A stretch of DNA of 64,000 nucleotides from NCBI GenBank assembly GCA_944390745.1, contig CALXQK010000015.1, positions 93,158 through 157,157 of the forward strand, written 5' to 3'. The position numbers were made by a program, and so were the translations under genes. The notes beneath the pieces were generated by a model, which ran no database searches, was not told the origin of the DNA, and worked only from the letters and a program-made list of their open reading frames with translations. The stretch is from an uncultured Duodenibacillus sp. Its GTDB lineage: Bacteria; Pseudomonadota; Gammaproteobacteria; Burkholderiales; Burkholderiaceae_F. Below, piece after piece: positions 55,041 through 63,634 of this stretch. Numbering within the stretch: position 1 is the stretch's first letter; each line of letters opens with the position of its first letter.

Positions 55041-55364
55041 GGGTGAGCGCCTCGGGGGAGCATGGGCAATGATCGTCTGTCAAACCCGCGCAGCGCCGTC
55101 ATTGTCCCTTCAATTCGTCAAGTCTATGACCTGCGGCAAAGAGCGGTCAATTTTTCCGTCCGCAAACTATACAGAACTACTTAGTTTTTGAAATTGCCCG
55201 GGATGCCCTTCGTCTATAGTTCGAAAAGCGCCTCGACTCAGCGTGCCGGAAGGGGCTTTTTTTTGACGCCGCGGCAGGCCGCGGCGGCCGTCCCGTCCTC
55301 CACACCGTCAGCGAGCGTCTGATTTTTTCAAACATCCTCATTTCCACCTACGGGGACACTTGTT
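55041..55364. other. Divergent uvrB / aminotransferase region with a terminator-like hairpin
   Basis: 324 bases, no gene. At 55225-55264 AAAGC-CC and GG-GCTTT (one mismatch inside) form a stem followed by T8, a rightward terminator about 100 bases ahead of the aminotransferase. Just before it lie TTGAAA (55188), TTGCCC (55194) and TATAGT (55215-55220), a promoter with non-standard spacing. This could be an attenuated leader or a very short RNA. Confidence 0.45.
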
Positions 55365-56567
55365 ATGTCTGATCTTACGTTTGCCGGCCTGACCCCTGCA
55401 CCCGCCGATCCCATTCTCGGCGTCACGGAGAAGTTCCGCGCCGATCCGCGTCCGCAGAAGGTCAACCTCGGCGTCGGCGTCTATCTCACCGAAGAAGGCA
55501 AGACGCCGCTTCTTGATGTCGTGCGCGACGCCGAGATGGCCCTTGCGCAGTCCAACCAGCCCCACGGCTACATCCCCATCAACGGTCTGCCCGAGTACTG
55601 CTCGGCGGTGCAGAAGATGGTCTTCGGCGCCGACAGCGAGGTCGTGCAGTCCGGCCGCGCGGTCACGATCCAGACTCTGGGCGGCACGGGCGGCCTTAAG
55701 GTCGGCATGGACTTCATGCACAACGTCTGCGGCGCATCGCGCGCGGCCACCTCGGTGCCCACGTGGGGCAACCACAACGCGCTGCTGAAGTACGCGGGCT
55801 TTGAGGTCGCAGGCTACCGCTACTACGACAAGGCCAACGACTGCGTGGACTTCGAGGGCATGGTCGCCGACCTCAAGGCGCTGCCCGCCAAGACCCTCGT
55901 CGTGATGCACTCGTGCTGCCACAACCCGACCGGATACGACCTCACGCCCGAGCAGTGGAAGACGGTGATCGAGATCTGCCGCCAGGGACAGCTCACCCCG
56001 TTCCTCGACATGGCCTACCAGGGCTTCGGCGTCGGCCTCAAGGAGGACGCCGCCTCCATCGCCCTTTTTGCCGAGTCCGGCCTTGACTTCCTGCTGTCGA
56101 CCTCGTTCTCGAAGTCCTTCAACCTTTACGGCGAGCGCATCGGCGCGCTCACGGTCGTCACGCAGAACGCCTCCGAGGCCGCCGTGGTGCTCACGCAGCT
56201 CAAGTCCATGGTGCGCGCCAACTACTCCAACCCGCCCTCGCACGGCGCGCGCATCGTCTCGCGCGTTCTGAACAACCCGCAGACGTTCGAGCAGTGGCTC
56301 GGCGAACTCGCCGCCATGCGCACCCGCATCCAGAAGATGCGCCACGCCCTGGCCGACGAAATGGCCCGCATCGGCGCCAAGCGCGACTTCAGCTTCGTCA
56401 CCCGCCAGAAGGGCATGTTCTCCTTCACGGGCCTGTCGCCCGAGCAGATCGACCGCCTTGCCGATGAGTTCGGCATCTACGCCGTGCGCAACGGCCGCAT
56501 CTGCATCTGCGGTCTGAACACCCGCAATGTCGAGTACGTCGCCCGCTCGATTGCCGCCGTGCTCTAG
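55365..56567 (+). CDS. Aromatic amino acid / aspartate aminotransferase (class I, TyrB/AspC type)
   Basis: PLP enzyme (400 aa) that transaminates aspartate and/or aromatic amino acids with 2-oxoglutarate. Seen: VNLGVGVYLTEEGKTPLLD, LGGTGGLKVGMDF, PTWGNHN, HSCCHNPTGYDL, the PLP lysine in STSFSKSFNLYGERIG and FSFTGLSPEQIDRL. The class Ia length and motifs fit AspC/TyrB; sequence alone does not settle the substrate preference. Monocistronic, followed by two hairpins. Confidence 0.93.
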   Translation: MSDLTFAGLTPAPADPILGVTEKFRADPRPQKVNLGVGVYLTEEGKTPLLDVVRDAEMALAQSNQPHGYIPINGLPEYCSAVQKMVFGADSEVVQSGRAVTIQTLGGTGGLKVGMDFMHNVCGASRAATSVPTWGNHNALLKYAGFEVAGYRYYDKANDCVDFEGMVADLKALPAKTLVVMHSCCHNPTGYDLTPEQWKTVIEICRQGQLTPFLDMAYQGFGVGLKEDAASIALFAESGLDFLLSTSFSKSFNLYGERIGALTVVTQNASEAAVVLTQLKSMVRANYSNPPSHGARIVSRVLNNPQTFEQWLGELAAMRTRIQKMRHALADEMARIGAKRDFSFVTRQKGMFSFTGLSPEQIDRLADEFGIYAVRNGRICICGLNTRNVEYVARSIAAVL

Positions 56568-56584
56568 GCAGGCGCCTGAGGAGC

Positions 56585-56621
56585 GTTCCCGCCCGTTTCG
56601 GAATCTCCGAAGGGCGGGAAC
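56585..56621 (+). repeat. Stem-loop downstream of the aminotransferase
   Basis: GTTCCCGCCC (56585-56594) pairs with GGGCGGGAAC (56612-56621), with an inner TTCGGA/TCCGAA pairing. No T run. Possible mRNA 3' stabiliser ahead of the real terminator. Confidence 0.7.
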
Positions 56622-56648
56622 AAATCTTTCCTTAGAAATCAAGATGTT

Positions 56649-56679
56649 GCCCGAAACCCCGCGGTTTCGGGCATTTTTT
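56649..56679 (+). terminator. Terminator after the aminotransferase gene
   Basis: GCCCGAAACC (56649-56658) pairs with GGTTTCGGGC (56663-56672) over a four-base loop, followed by ATTTTTT. Confidence 0.9.
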
Positions 56680-56692
56680 CATCTGAAAAGCC

Positions 56693-56721
56693 TTGCAAAC
56701 AGAGCGAAATCTCTATATAGT
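56693..56721 (+). promoter_or_regulatory. Promoter of tRNA-Asn
   Basis: TTGCAA (56693-56698), 17 bases, TATAGT (56716-56721), ending 14 bases before the mature tRNA. Confidence 0.7.
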
Positions 56722-56735
56722 TTCGGTTCTGCAAT

Positions 56736-56811
56736 TCCCCGATAGCTCAGTCGGTAGAGCAACGGACTGTTAATCCGTGGGTCGTTGGTTCGAGCCCAAC
56801 TCGGGGAGCCA
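56736..56811 (+). tRNA. tRNA-Asn (GTT)
   Basis: A 76-base cloverleaf: acceptor TCCCCGA pairs with TCGGGGA, D arm GCTCAGTCGGTAGAGC, anticodon loop CTGTTAA with anticodon GTT, T arm with GGTTCGAGCC, discriminator G and an encoded CCA. Queuosine would be expected at G34, linking it to tgt and queA in this window. Confidence 0.97.
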
Positions 56812-56819
56812 GAATTCCG

Positions 56820-56858
56820 GCGTCCTGAAGCCTCGCGCTTCAGGACGCTTTTGCATTT
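56820..56858 (+). terminator. Terminator after tRNA-Asn
   Basis: GCGTCCTGAAGC (56820-56831) pairs with GCTTCAGGACGC (56837-56848); TTTTGCATTTTT follows. Confidence 0.85.
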
Positions 56859-57018
56859 TTCGGCCCCTTTTCCGGCCCCGTCCGTCGACGCGCAGCCTCT
56901 GGCGCAGAAGGCGGCGCCCTTTTTTGATCGGCGCGCGCCGCGCTCTGTACACTATCGGAACTGCCGGCCGCAGGACTCGGGCCGCGGTCCCCTGGTCAAG
57001 AACTTGAGAGTTGAACCC

Positions 57019-57504
57019 ATGTCTGAAAATCCTCGCCCCCGCGTCATGGTCGACATGTCGGCCACGCTTCTTCACCACGGCCACATCCGGCTTCTTAAGA
57101 AGGCGGCGGAAATCGGCGACGTGGTCGTCGCGCTCACCGTCGACGAGGAGGTGCGCCGCACCAAGGGCTACGAGCCGGAGCTCTCCTTTGACGAGCGAAA
57201 GGAAATCCTCGAGTCGATCAAGTACGTCAAGGAGGTGGTGCCGAGCCCCTGGCTGCTGACCGAGGCGTTCATGGACGAGCATCACTGCGATCTGCTGGTG
57301 CACGGCGCCGACAACTCCAACAAGATTCCCAAGGAGCGCCTCGTGATCTTTCCTCGCACCGAGGGCATCAGCAGCTCGGTGCTGCGCGAGCGCGTGCTTG
57401 ACTGCCTCATGCAGATGAACCTCGCGGACAAGCCGGGCAGCGCCAGCGAAAAGGTGGCGCGCTTTCTCATCGAGTCGATTAAAAAGGAGTTCCGGCTCGA
57501 GTAG
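57019..57504 (+). CDS. Glycerol-3-phosphate cytidylyltransferase-like protein (TagD family)
   Basis: 161-aa nucleotidyltransferase-fold protein. It has the CTP-binding HxGH (LLHHGHIRLLKKAAEIGD), VALTVDEEVRRTKGYEPELSF, an RKEI-type helix, and FPRTEGISSSVLRER matching the ISSS/ISTT motif of TagD and related enzymes, which make CDP-glycerol or a CDP/ADP-activated polyol. Start MSENPRPRV. 42 bases ahead of a TagB/F-like glycerophosphotransferase gene, which supports a CDP-glycerol-type product. Choline- or ethanolamine-phosphate as substrate is not excluded. First gene of the cassette. Confidence 0.82.
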   Translation: MSENPRPRVMVDMSATLLHHGHIRLLKKAAEIGDVVVALTVDEEVRRTKGYEPELSFDERKEILESIKYVKEVVPSPWLLTEAFMDEHHCDLLVHGADNSNKIPKERLVIFPRTEGISSSVLRERVLDCLMQMNLADKPGSASEKVARFLIESIKKEFRLE

Positions 57505-57546
57505 GCCGCCGACAGGCCGCCTCCACCGCCGGCTCCCCGCCCCCTC

Positions 57547-58905
57547 ATGCAGCTGCGCCGTCTTCTTCCCCGCCGCCCGCTGGCCGCGCTTGCCGCTGCC
57601 GCCGTGCTCCTTGAACCGCCTGCCGCCCACGCCTATCTCGATCCCGGCACGGGCAGCATGCTGCTGTCGGTGTTTGTCGGGCTCATCTCAGGAGCCTACT
57701 TTCTGATCCGCAAGCTGCCCGCGGCGGTCAGAAGCCTCTTTTTCCGGCTCACCGGCCGCACCGATGAGATGAAGGGCAGCGATCTTGTCTTCTACGCCGA
57801 GAGCGCCTCCTACTGGCTCACCTTCAAGCCCGTGCTCGAGGCGCTCGAGGCCATGGGCGTTCAGAGCACGTATCTCACAAGCGACGAGCACGATCCCGTC
57901 TTCTCGAGCGGCCTCAAGTGCGTCCGCGCGCGCTTCATCGGCAAGTCCAACGCCGCCTACACGGCCCTGGGCTTTCTTCAGGCGCGCGTCTTCGTGCTCA
58001 CCACGCCGGGCGTGGACGTGCTGCAGATCCGCCGCTCGCGCGGCGTCAGGCGCTACGTGCATCTGGTTCACGCCGTGGGCGACATCCACACCTACAAGCT
58101 CTTCAGCTTTGACTATTACGACGCCGTCTTCTGCTCAGGCCCGGCGCAGGCAAAAAGCCTGCGCGCCCTCGAGGAGCGCCGCGGAACGCGCCCCAAGGAG
58201 CTGCGGCTTGCGGGCTGCGCCTACCTCGACGGGCTTGCCGCACGCGCCCGGACCGCACCCGGCCCCGAGGAGAAAACCGTCATCGTTGCGCCCACCTGGG
58301 GACGCAACGGACTACTGACGCGCACAGGCGCGCTGGTGCCCCGGCTTCTGGCCGAGGCGGGCTGGCACGTCATCCTGCGCCCGCACCCGCAGAGCTTTGT
58401 TTCCGAGGCGCCGGCCATGCAGGCGCTGGCCCGCGAGCTTGAGCCCCTGCAGAAGGCCGGCCGTCTGGAGTGGGACCGCAATCCGGACGGATTTGCGAGC
58501 CTCTCGCGCGCCCGCCTCATGGTGAGCGACATCTCGGGCGTGATCTTTGATTTCGCCTTCGTCTTCCTGCGGCCGGTGATCAGCGTGGGCGCAGGCCCCG
58601 TGCGCGAGGGGTTCGAGGCCTGGGATCTGCCCGAGCCAGCCTGGGAGATGCAGGCGCTCGAGTCGCTCGGGCGACGCATCCCTCCGGGCGAGGAGCACCG
58701 CATCGCCGCAGCCGCTGCCGAACTCATCAGCAGGCCCGCCGCCGCCCGCGAGCAGATTCTTGCCATCCGCAGCGCCAACGTCGTCAACTTCGGCTGCGCG
58801 GCGCCCGTCATTGCGCAGGAGCTCGTCAGGGAGCTTGCGCTTGCCGGCGCGCCGGCGCCTGCGCAAGCCGCAAAGCCCGCCGCCGAGGTCGCCGACCATG
58901 CTTGA
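57547..58905 (+). CDS. CDP-glycerol glycerophosphotransferase family protein (TagB/TagF-like)
   Basis: 452-aa protein. Membrane N-terminus: a signal-anchor-like stretch to residue 30, then YLDPGTGSMLLSVFVG and a second hydrophobic segment. The C-terminal GT-B domain has VHLVHAVGDIHTYKL, VIVAPTWGRNGLL, HVILRPHPQS and LMVSDISGVIFDFAFVFLRPVI, the typical glycerophosphotransferase (PF04464) pattern including the HPxx and SDxSSv-like motifs. In Gram-positives such enzymes prime or extend teichoic acids with CDP-glycerol. In Gram-negatives they occur in capsule loci. Its stop overlaps the next gene by eight bases. Confidence 0.85.
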   Translation: MQLRRLLPRRPLAALAAAAVLLEPPAAHAYLDPGTGSMLLSVFVGLISGAYFLIRKLPAAVRSLFFRLTGRTDEMKGSDLVFYAESASYWLTFKPVLEALEAMGVQSTYLTSDEHDPVFSSGLKCVRARFIGKSNAAYTALGFLQARVFVLTTPGVDVLQIRRSRGVRRYVHLVHAVGDIHTYKLFSFDYYDAVFCSGPAQAKSLRALEERRGTRPKELRLAGCAYLDGLAARARTAPGPEEKTVIVAPTWGRNGLLTRTGALVPRLLAEAGWHVILRPHPQSFVSEAPAMQALARELEPLQKAGRLEWDRNPDGFASLSRARLMVSDISGVIFDFAFVFLRPVISVGAGPVREGFEAWDLPEPAWEMQALESLGRRIPPGEEHRIAAAAAELISRPAAAREQILAIRSANVVNFGCAAPVIAQELVRELALAGAPAPAQAAKPAAEVADHA

Positions 58906-61762
58906 TTTTGTCTACACGCTTCTCATCGCGCCGCTTGAGTACTGGATGCACGCGGCGCTTGTCTGGGGACACGGGCTGACCCTCAACTGGGGCTGGGCGA
59001 TCGTGGTGATGAGCCTCATCGTCAACACCGTCATTCTTCCCATCTACATCAAGGCCGAGCGCTGGCAGGAGTCCGAGCGCGCCCTGCGAAAGAGCTTTGA
59101 GCCGACCGAGCGCATGATCCGGCGCACCTTCAAGGGGCAGGAGCGCTTTGCCATGCTCACGACCCTGCACCGGCAGGCCGGCTACTCGCCGCTGCTCGCG
59201 CTGCGCTCCTCGATCGGGTTCTTTCTGCAGATTCCGTTCTTCTTTGCGGCCTACCACTTCCTGTCGCACTTCGAGCCCCTGGCCGGAGTCTCGTTTCTGG
59301 GGCTTTCGGACCTCTCGAAGCCCGACGCCGCCATCAGTCTTGCCGGCTTTTCAATCAACGTGATGCCGCTCTTGATGACGGCCATCAACCTCGCGAGCGC
59401 GCTCATCTACACGCACAACCTCACGCGCCGCGACAAGCTGCAGCTCTACGGGATGGCCGCCGTCTTCCTGGTGCTTCTGTACGATGCCGCAAGCGGCCTC
59501 GTGCTCTACTGGACCTGCAACAACATCTATTCGCTTGCCAAGAACATCGTCTGGCAGGAGCTCGGCCGCGCAAGGCCCCTGCTGCAGCGCGTCCTTGAGC
59601 GCATCCGCGCCCTGCGGGCGCGCCGCGCGCCCGAGCCGTTCCCCTGCCGCGCGGGCGACGCCGCCGCCTTCGTGCTCTGGGCTGCGGGCGCCGTGCTGGC
59701 GCTCATCTCGAGCAATCAGACGACGTTTCTCTCCGAGTCGCTCAAAACCTACGTTTCGCTTGCCTCGGACGCGGCCTTCGTTGCGAGCATCGCCGCCGCG
59801 CTCGTCTCAAGCCTGCGCCTGAGGCTGTGGCGCCGTCACCCGATTCTTCTGCTGCTTTCGATCGTCATCGCCTGGTACGGCCTCAGGGTCTGGGGCAAGT
59901 GGTTCTTCTTCGGCGAACACCGCCGCGCCTTTGCCGTCACCGGAGGCTTTCTCTTTCTCATCCCGGCGCTGGGCGTGCTCAACGCCGGCTGGGGACTCGG
60001 AAGATTTCTTTTCCCGAAGGTGCACAGCCTGCGCTCGAGCAAGCCCGCGGGCACGCTGCTCGTCCCGGCGGGCCTGTGGCTCACGGTTCTTCTGGCGGCC
60101 TACCTGCCGGTGCAGGCCTACTGCACGGCCGCGGAGATCTTTTCGCCCACCGCCGTCGTTCTTGCCAAGTCGCTCATGTGGACGGCGCTTCTGGGAGCCG
60201 GGATCTGGATCTTCGGCTTTCTTGCCGAGGCCTCGGGCGCGAAGAACTTCGCGGGGTGGCTTCTGGGCGCCGTTGCGGCCGTGCTCACCGTCTACGCCTT
60301 CGTGCTGCCGCTTGACGTGGGCACGATCGACGCCTTTCAGATCGCGCGCCCCGAGGCGCTCTTCGGCGACGTGAATCTTCTCGTGGACCTCGTCGTCGTT
60401 GCGGGCACGCTCGCGCTTTTTGCCGTGGTCATCCGCAAGGGCGGCGCGCGCTGGATCAAGACGGTCTTCGTGATCTGCCTTCTGGGCGCCCTCGTCAACG
60501 GCACGCTGCTTCTCTGGGACTCGCGCGGACAGTGGAAGAGCATGGAGCAGGCCCGCAGCGGCGCCGCCGCGCAGGATGTGCAGCTGCCCGCCTATACCGA
60601 GCGGCTCTTTTCGCTGAGCCCCTCGGGACAAAACATCGTCGTCGTGATGCTCGACTCCTTTACCGGCACGCACGTCGAGGAGATTCTCAAGGCCGCGCCC
60701 GAGCTCAGAGAGCAGCTCGAGGGCTTTGTCTGGTACCCGGACAACGTCTCGGCCGGCGGATCAACCAACACGGGCGTCGCGTCGATTCTTTGCGGCGCGG
60801 CCTGCTCGCCGCAGGCGCTCAATGCCGCAGGCGACGCGCCTCTGGCCGAAAAGATCAACATCCGCTACGCAGACCTTGTCGATCGGCTCGGCGACGACTG
60901 GGACGTCGCGCTCTATGAGCGCAACTGGCTTGAGCAGATGCGCCTGGAGCGCCACACCTCGCGCGACGTGCTCGCGATCCGCAACCTGAGCGAGGCCTAC
61001 ACCGACCGCTACATTGCACGGCACGGCATTGAAATCGGACGCGGGGACTCGGACAACTTTCTGCTGGCCGTGAGCGTCTTTTCCAGCGTCCCCTGGAGCG
61101 GCAAGAACCTCATCTACAAGGGCGGCCGCTGGTTTGAGCGGCTGCTCGGAGACAAGGAGTCGGCGCTCATGCTGCGCGCGCTGCGCGACTGGGCGCTCAT
61201 GGAGCAGCTGCCGGAACTTTCCAACACCCGCGCCCGCAAGCCCAACACCTTCAAGTTCATCGACACCGAGCTCACCCACTCGCCCTGGTTCATGGACCCC
61301 GAGGCCTGCCGCGTGGTGAAAAATCCCGAGCGCCGCATCTCGCCCGAGGGCATTCCGCTCTCGCACCTGGCCACCGAAGTCTGCTCGCTTCGATCGCTTG
61401 CCCGGTGGTTTGCCTGGATGCGCAGCCAGGGCGTCTGGGACAACACCACCGTCGTGCTCGCGGGCGACCACTCGGGCGCCGACGATCCTGACTTCAACAG
61501 CCGCTTCAAGGGCGTCGAGGCGCCCTCGCGCGCCAACGCCCTGATGCTCGTCAAGCGCGCCGGCGCCTCGGGACCGCTGCGCATTTCCAGGGCGCTCATG
61601 AACCCGGCGGCCGCGGCCTCAATCTGGACGGGCGAGACCGTCGACGGCGCCGTGCGCGAGCACTTTACCGGCAACCCGCAGGGCGCCCGCTACCTTCCCC
61701 ACCGCGTCTGGCAGGTGAAGGGCCCCCTGATGAATCCCAACTCCTGGAAGGTGCTCGAGTAG
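58898..61762 (+). CDS. Fusion of a YidC/Oxa1-like membrane domain and a sulfatase-like (alkaline phosphatase superfamily) domain
   Basis: 954-aa polytopic protein. Residues 1-230 resemble the insertase core of YidC: TLNWGWAIVVMSLIVNTVILPIYIKA, a charged loop, FLQIPFFFAAYHFL and LVLYWTCNNIYSLAKNI. Residues 270-560 add about eight hydrophobic helices. From residue 580 a periplasmic sulfatase-like domain follows: VVVMLDSFTG (metal Asp), AGGSTNTGVASILCG (Thr/Ser nucleophile region), FIDTELTHSPWF and VLAGDHSGADD (metal His). Relatives such as LtaS and OpgB transfer phosphoglycerol. Translationally coupled to the glycerophosphotransferase (eight-base overlap). The fusion suggests membrane-embedded polymer assembly or modification; that role is inferred. 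Confidence 0.82.
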   Translation: MLDFVYTLLIAPLEYWMHAALVWGHGLTLNWGWAIVVMSLIVNTVILPIYIKAERWQESERALRKSFEPTERMIRRTFKGQERFAMLTTLHRQAGYSPLLALRSSIGFFLQIPFFFAAYHFLSHFEPLAGVSFLGLSDLSKPDAAISLAGFSINVMPLLMTAINLASALIYTHNLTRRDKLQLYGMAAVFLVLLYDAASGLVLYWTCNNIYSLAKNIVWQELGRARPLLQRVLERIRALRARRAPEPFPCRAGDAAAFVLWAAGAVLALISSNQTTFLSESLKTYVSLASDAAFVASIAAALVSSLRLRLWRRHPILLLLSIVIAWYGLRVWGKWFFFGEHRRAFAVTGGFLFLIPALGVLNAGWGLGRFLFPKVHSLRSSKPAGTLLVPAGLWLTVLLAAYLPVQAYCTAAEIFSPTAVVLAKSLMWTALLGAGIWIFGFLAEASGAKNFAGWLLGAVAAVLTVYAFVLPLDVGTIDAFQIARPEALFGDVNLLVDLVVVAGTLALFAVVIRKGGARWIKTVFVICLLGALVNGTLLLWDSRGQWKSMEQARSGAAAQDVQLPAYTERLFSLSPSGQNIVVVMLDSFTGTHVEEILKAAPELREQLEGFVWYPDNVSAGGSTNTGVASILCGAACSPQALNAAGDAPLAEKINIRYADLVDRLGDDWDVALYERNWLEQMRLERHTSRDVLAIRNLSEAYTDRYIARHGIEIGRGDSDNFLLAVSVFSSVPWSGKNLIYKGGRWFERLLGDKESALMLRALRDWALMEQLPELSNTRARKPNTFKFIDTELTHSPWFMDPEACRVVKNPERRISPEGIPLSHLATEVCSLRSLARWFAWMRSQGVWDNTTVVLAGDHSGADDPDFNSRFKGVEAPSRANALMLVKRAGASGPLRISRALMNPAAAASIWTGETVDGAVREHFTGNPQGARYLPHRVWQVKGPLMNPNSWKVLE

Positions 61763-61804
61763 CCTTCAGAGGGCGTCCCCGGGCTGGCCGCGCGCACCAA
61801 TGCG

Positions 61805-61857
61805 GCGCCCGCCGGCGGGCTCTGCAGCTTCTGCGCGCCCTCCCGGCGGGCGCATTT
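61805..61857 (+). terminator. Terminator of the polyol-phosphate cassette
   Basis: GCGCCCGCCGG (61805-61815) pairs with CCGGCGGGCGC (61843-61853) and ATTTTCTT follows. The remaining 345 bases to the symporter gene are GC-rich and I see no gene there; GAGG at about 62190 is the ribosome-binding sequence of the next gene. Confidence 0.75.
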
Positions 61858-62204
61858 TCTTGATGCCGCGCAGACAATGCCCGGTTTTCGTGCAAAAAGG
61901 CCCTCCTGATACTGTGTTTTGCGTAGGAGTCGACAAACACCGGCGACTACAATGAATCGGATCAATGCGCCGCCCTGCCGCAAGCAGGAGGCGGCACACG
62001 GCCGGCGAACAAACCGTTTGCCGGACCGGCGCCGGACGCTTCGAGCGCCTGTCCCCCGACCAGGGACGGCCTGCCCACCGGCCGAAGCGATGTCCGAGCG
62101 CGGCAAATACGCCGCCCGCGGCTGACACTCCAAGCGCGTCTGCCGAGACAGACGGACCCCGGGCTGAGCGTTGCGTCGAACAACAACAAACCGAGGTTTG
62201 AAAA

Positions 62205-63155
62205 ATGAAAACTCTGGCCGCAGTCAGCCAATTCTTCAACAGGACGTTTGCGCTCTGGGTGCTCGTCTTCGCCGTCTTCGCCTACATCACCCCCGAAACC
62301 TTCAAGCCCCTTGCCGGCTGGATCTCCCCGCTGCTGGGCATCGTCATGTTCGGCATGGGCCTGACGCTTTCGGTCAACGACTTCAAGCTTGTCCTCTCCC
62401 ACCCGGTCGACGTGCTCATCGGCATCGTCGCGCAGTTCGTCATCATGCCCACCGTGGCGTTCATTCTGTGCAAGGTGATGGGGCTGCCGCCCGACATTGC
62501 CATCGGCGTCATTCTTGTCGGCTGCTGCCCGGGCGGCACGGCCTCCAACGTGATGACCTTCCTTGCGCGCGGCGACACGGCCCTGTCGGTCACCATCACG
62601 AGCTGCACGACCATTCTCGCGCCGCTCGTCACCCCCGGCCTCATTTGGCTCTTTGCGCATCAGTGGGTGGAGATTGACCCGGTGGGCATGTTCTGGTCGA
62701 TCTGCCAGATCGTGCTCATCCCGATTGCCCTCGGCGTGGCCGTGCATACCGTGGTGGGCTCCGAGCGCATCAAGGTCGCCTCGACGGCGCTGCCGCTTGT
62801 CTCGGTCATCGCCATCGTGCTCATCGTGGCCGCCGTGGTGTCCGTGAGCCAGCCCAACATCGCCTCAGCCGGTCCGCTCGTGTTCCTCGTCGTGGTGCTG
62901 CACAACGGCTTCGGACTTCTGTTCGGCTACCTTGTGGCCAAGATCTGCGGCATGAACCTTGCCAAGAGAAAGTGCCTCTCGATTGAGGTCGGCATGCAGA
63001 ACTCGGGGCTCGGCGTGGCGCTTGCGGCCGTGCACTTCGCCGCGATGCCGCTTGCCGCACTGCCCTCGGCCATCTTCAGCTTCTGGCACAACATCTCCGG
63101 CCCCATCATCGCCACGATCTACCATCGCTGGACCGAGCCCGGAGAAAAAATCTAG
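62205..63155 (+). CDS. Bile acid:sodium symporter (BASS) family transporter
   Basis: 316-aa inner-membrane carrier with ten predicted helices. Family landmarks: MFGMGLTLSVNDFKLVL, GCCPGGTASNVMTFLARGDTALSV (the crossing helix of the sodium site) and EVGMQNSGLGVALA. Bacterial members import organic anions such as pantoate, pyruvate or bile acids; the substrate here is not evident. Monocistronic, terminator downstream. Confidence 0.93.
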   Translation: MKTLAAVSQFFNRTFALWVLVFAVFAYITPETFKPLAGWISPLLGIVMFGMGLTLSVNDFKLVLSHPVDVLIGIVAQFVIMPTVAFILCKVMGLPPDIAIGVILVGCCPGGTASNVMTFLARGDTALSVTITSCTTILAPLVTPGLIWLFAHQWVEIDPVGMFWSICQIVLIPIALGVAVHTVVGSERIKVASTALPLVSVIAIVLIVAAVVSVSQPNIASAGPLVFLVVVLHNGFGLLFGYLVAKICGMNLAKRKCLSIEVGMQNSGLGVALAAVHFAAMPLAALPSAIFSFWHNISGPIIATIYHRWTEPGEKI

Positions 63156-63206
63156 CTCCGTGACTGGGCGCCATTGAAGCGCCCGCACGGAACCGGGTCC
63201 TCATCC

Positions 63207-63243
63207 GTCCCCGCAGGGTTTGACGCCCTGGCGGGGACTTTTT
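63207..63243 (+). terminator. Terminator after the BASS transporter
   Basis: GTCCCCGC-AGGG pairs with CCCT-GGCGGGGAC over a seven-base loop and is followed by TTTTT. Confidence 0.9.
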
Positions 63244-63305
63244 CTGGAAATGGCCCGCTGCCGCCCGGCGCAAGCAATCGGACCCGCCCCTGACCCCCAG
63301 GGCAA

Positions 63306-63515
63306 TCAAGATTTCCCGGGTTCCTGCGAACCAGAGACAACCGTCGGGGAGCGAATCTCATCGACCGCATGAAGAAGCTCGAGCGCCCGCTCAAGCGAAG
63401 CCATCGCAGTAAGGCTCTGGGCGCTCACGCCGCAAAGGCTTGCTGCCTGCTCGACCAATGCATAGGCGCTCTCTGGCAGCTCGAGGTCAAGCTTGTTCGC
63501 TTGATGGCCGCTCAT
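63306..63515 (-). CDS. Small antitoxin-like protein (DUF1778/TacA-like)
   Basis: 69-aa protein starting MSGHQANKLDLELPESAYALV, with AGGAAGATC directly before the ATG. The stretch LPESAYALVEQAASLCGVS followed by Ala/Leu-rich helix residues resembles the ribbon-helix-helix antitoxins of the DUF1778 (TacA) group that pair with GNAT toxins. No GNAT or other toxin gene follows it; downstream is the convergent symporter. It may be an orphan antitoxin or another small DNA-binding protein. The frame upstream to 63710 looks non-coding. Confidence 0.6.
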   Translation of the reverse strand: MSGHQANKLDLELPESAYALVEQAASLCGVSAQSLTAMASLERALELLHAVDEIRSPTVVSGSQEPGKS

Positions 63516-63634
63516 GATCTTCCTATCAAAAAACAGGGCCCAGGAAAGGCTGTCACATCCGGCCCCCCGGGGCGACGGCGTCCGGGCGCAGGCGCCCGTC
63601 CTGGAAAGAAGCGAAGGCGGCCAAAAGCCCTTTC

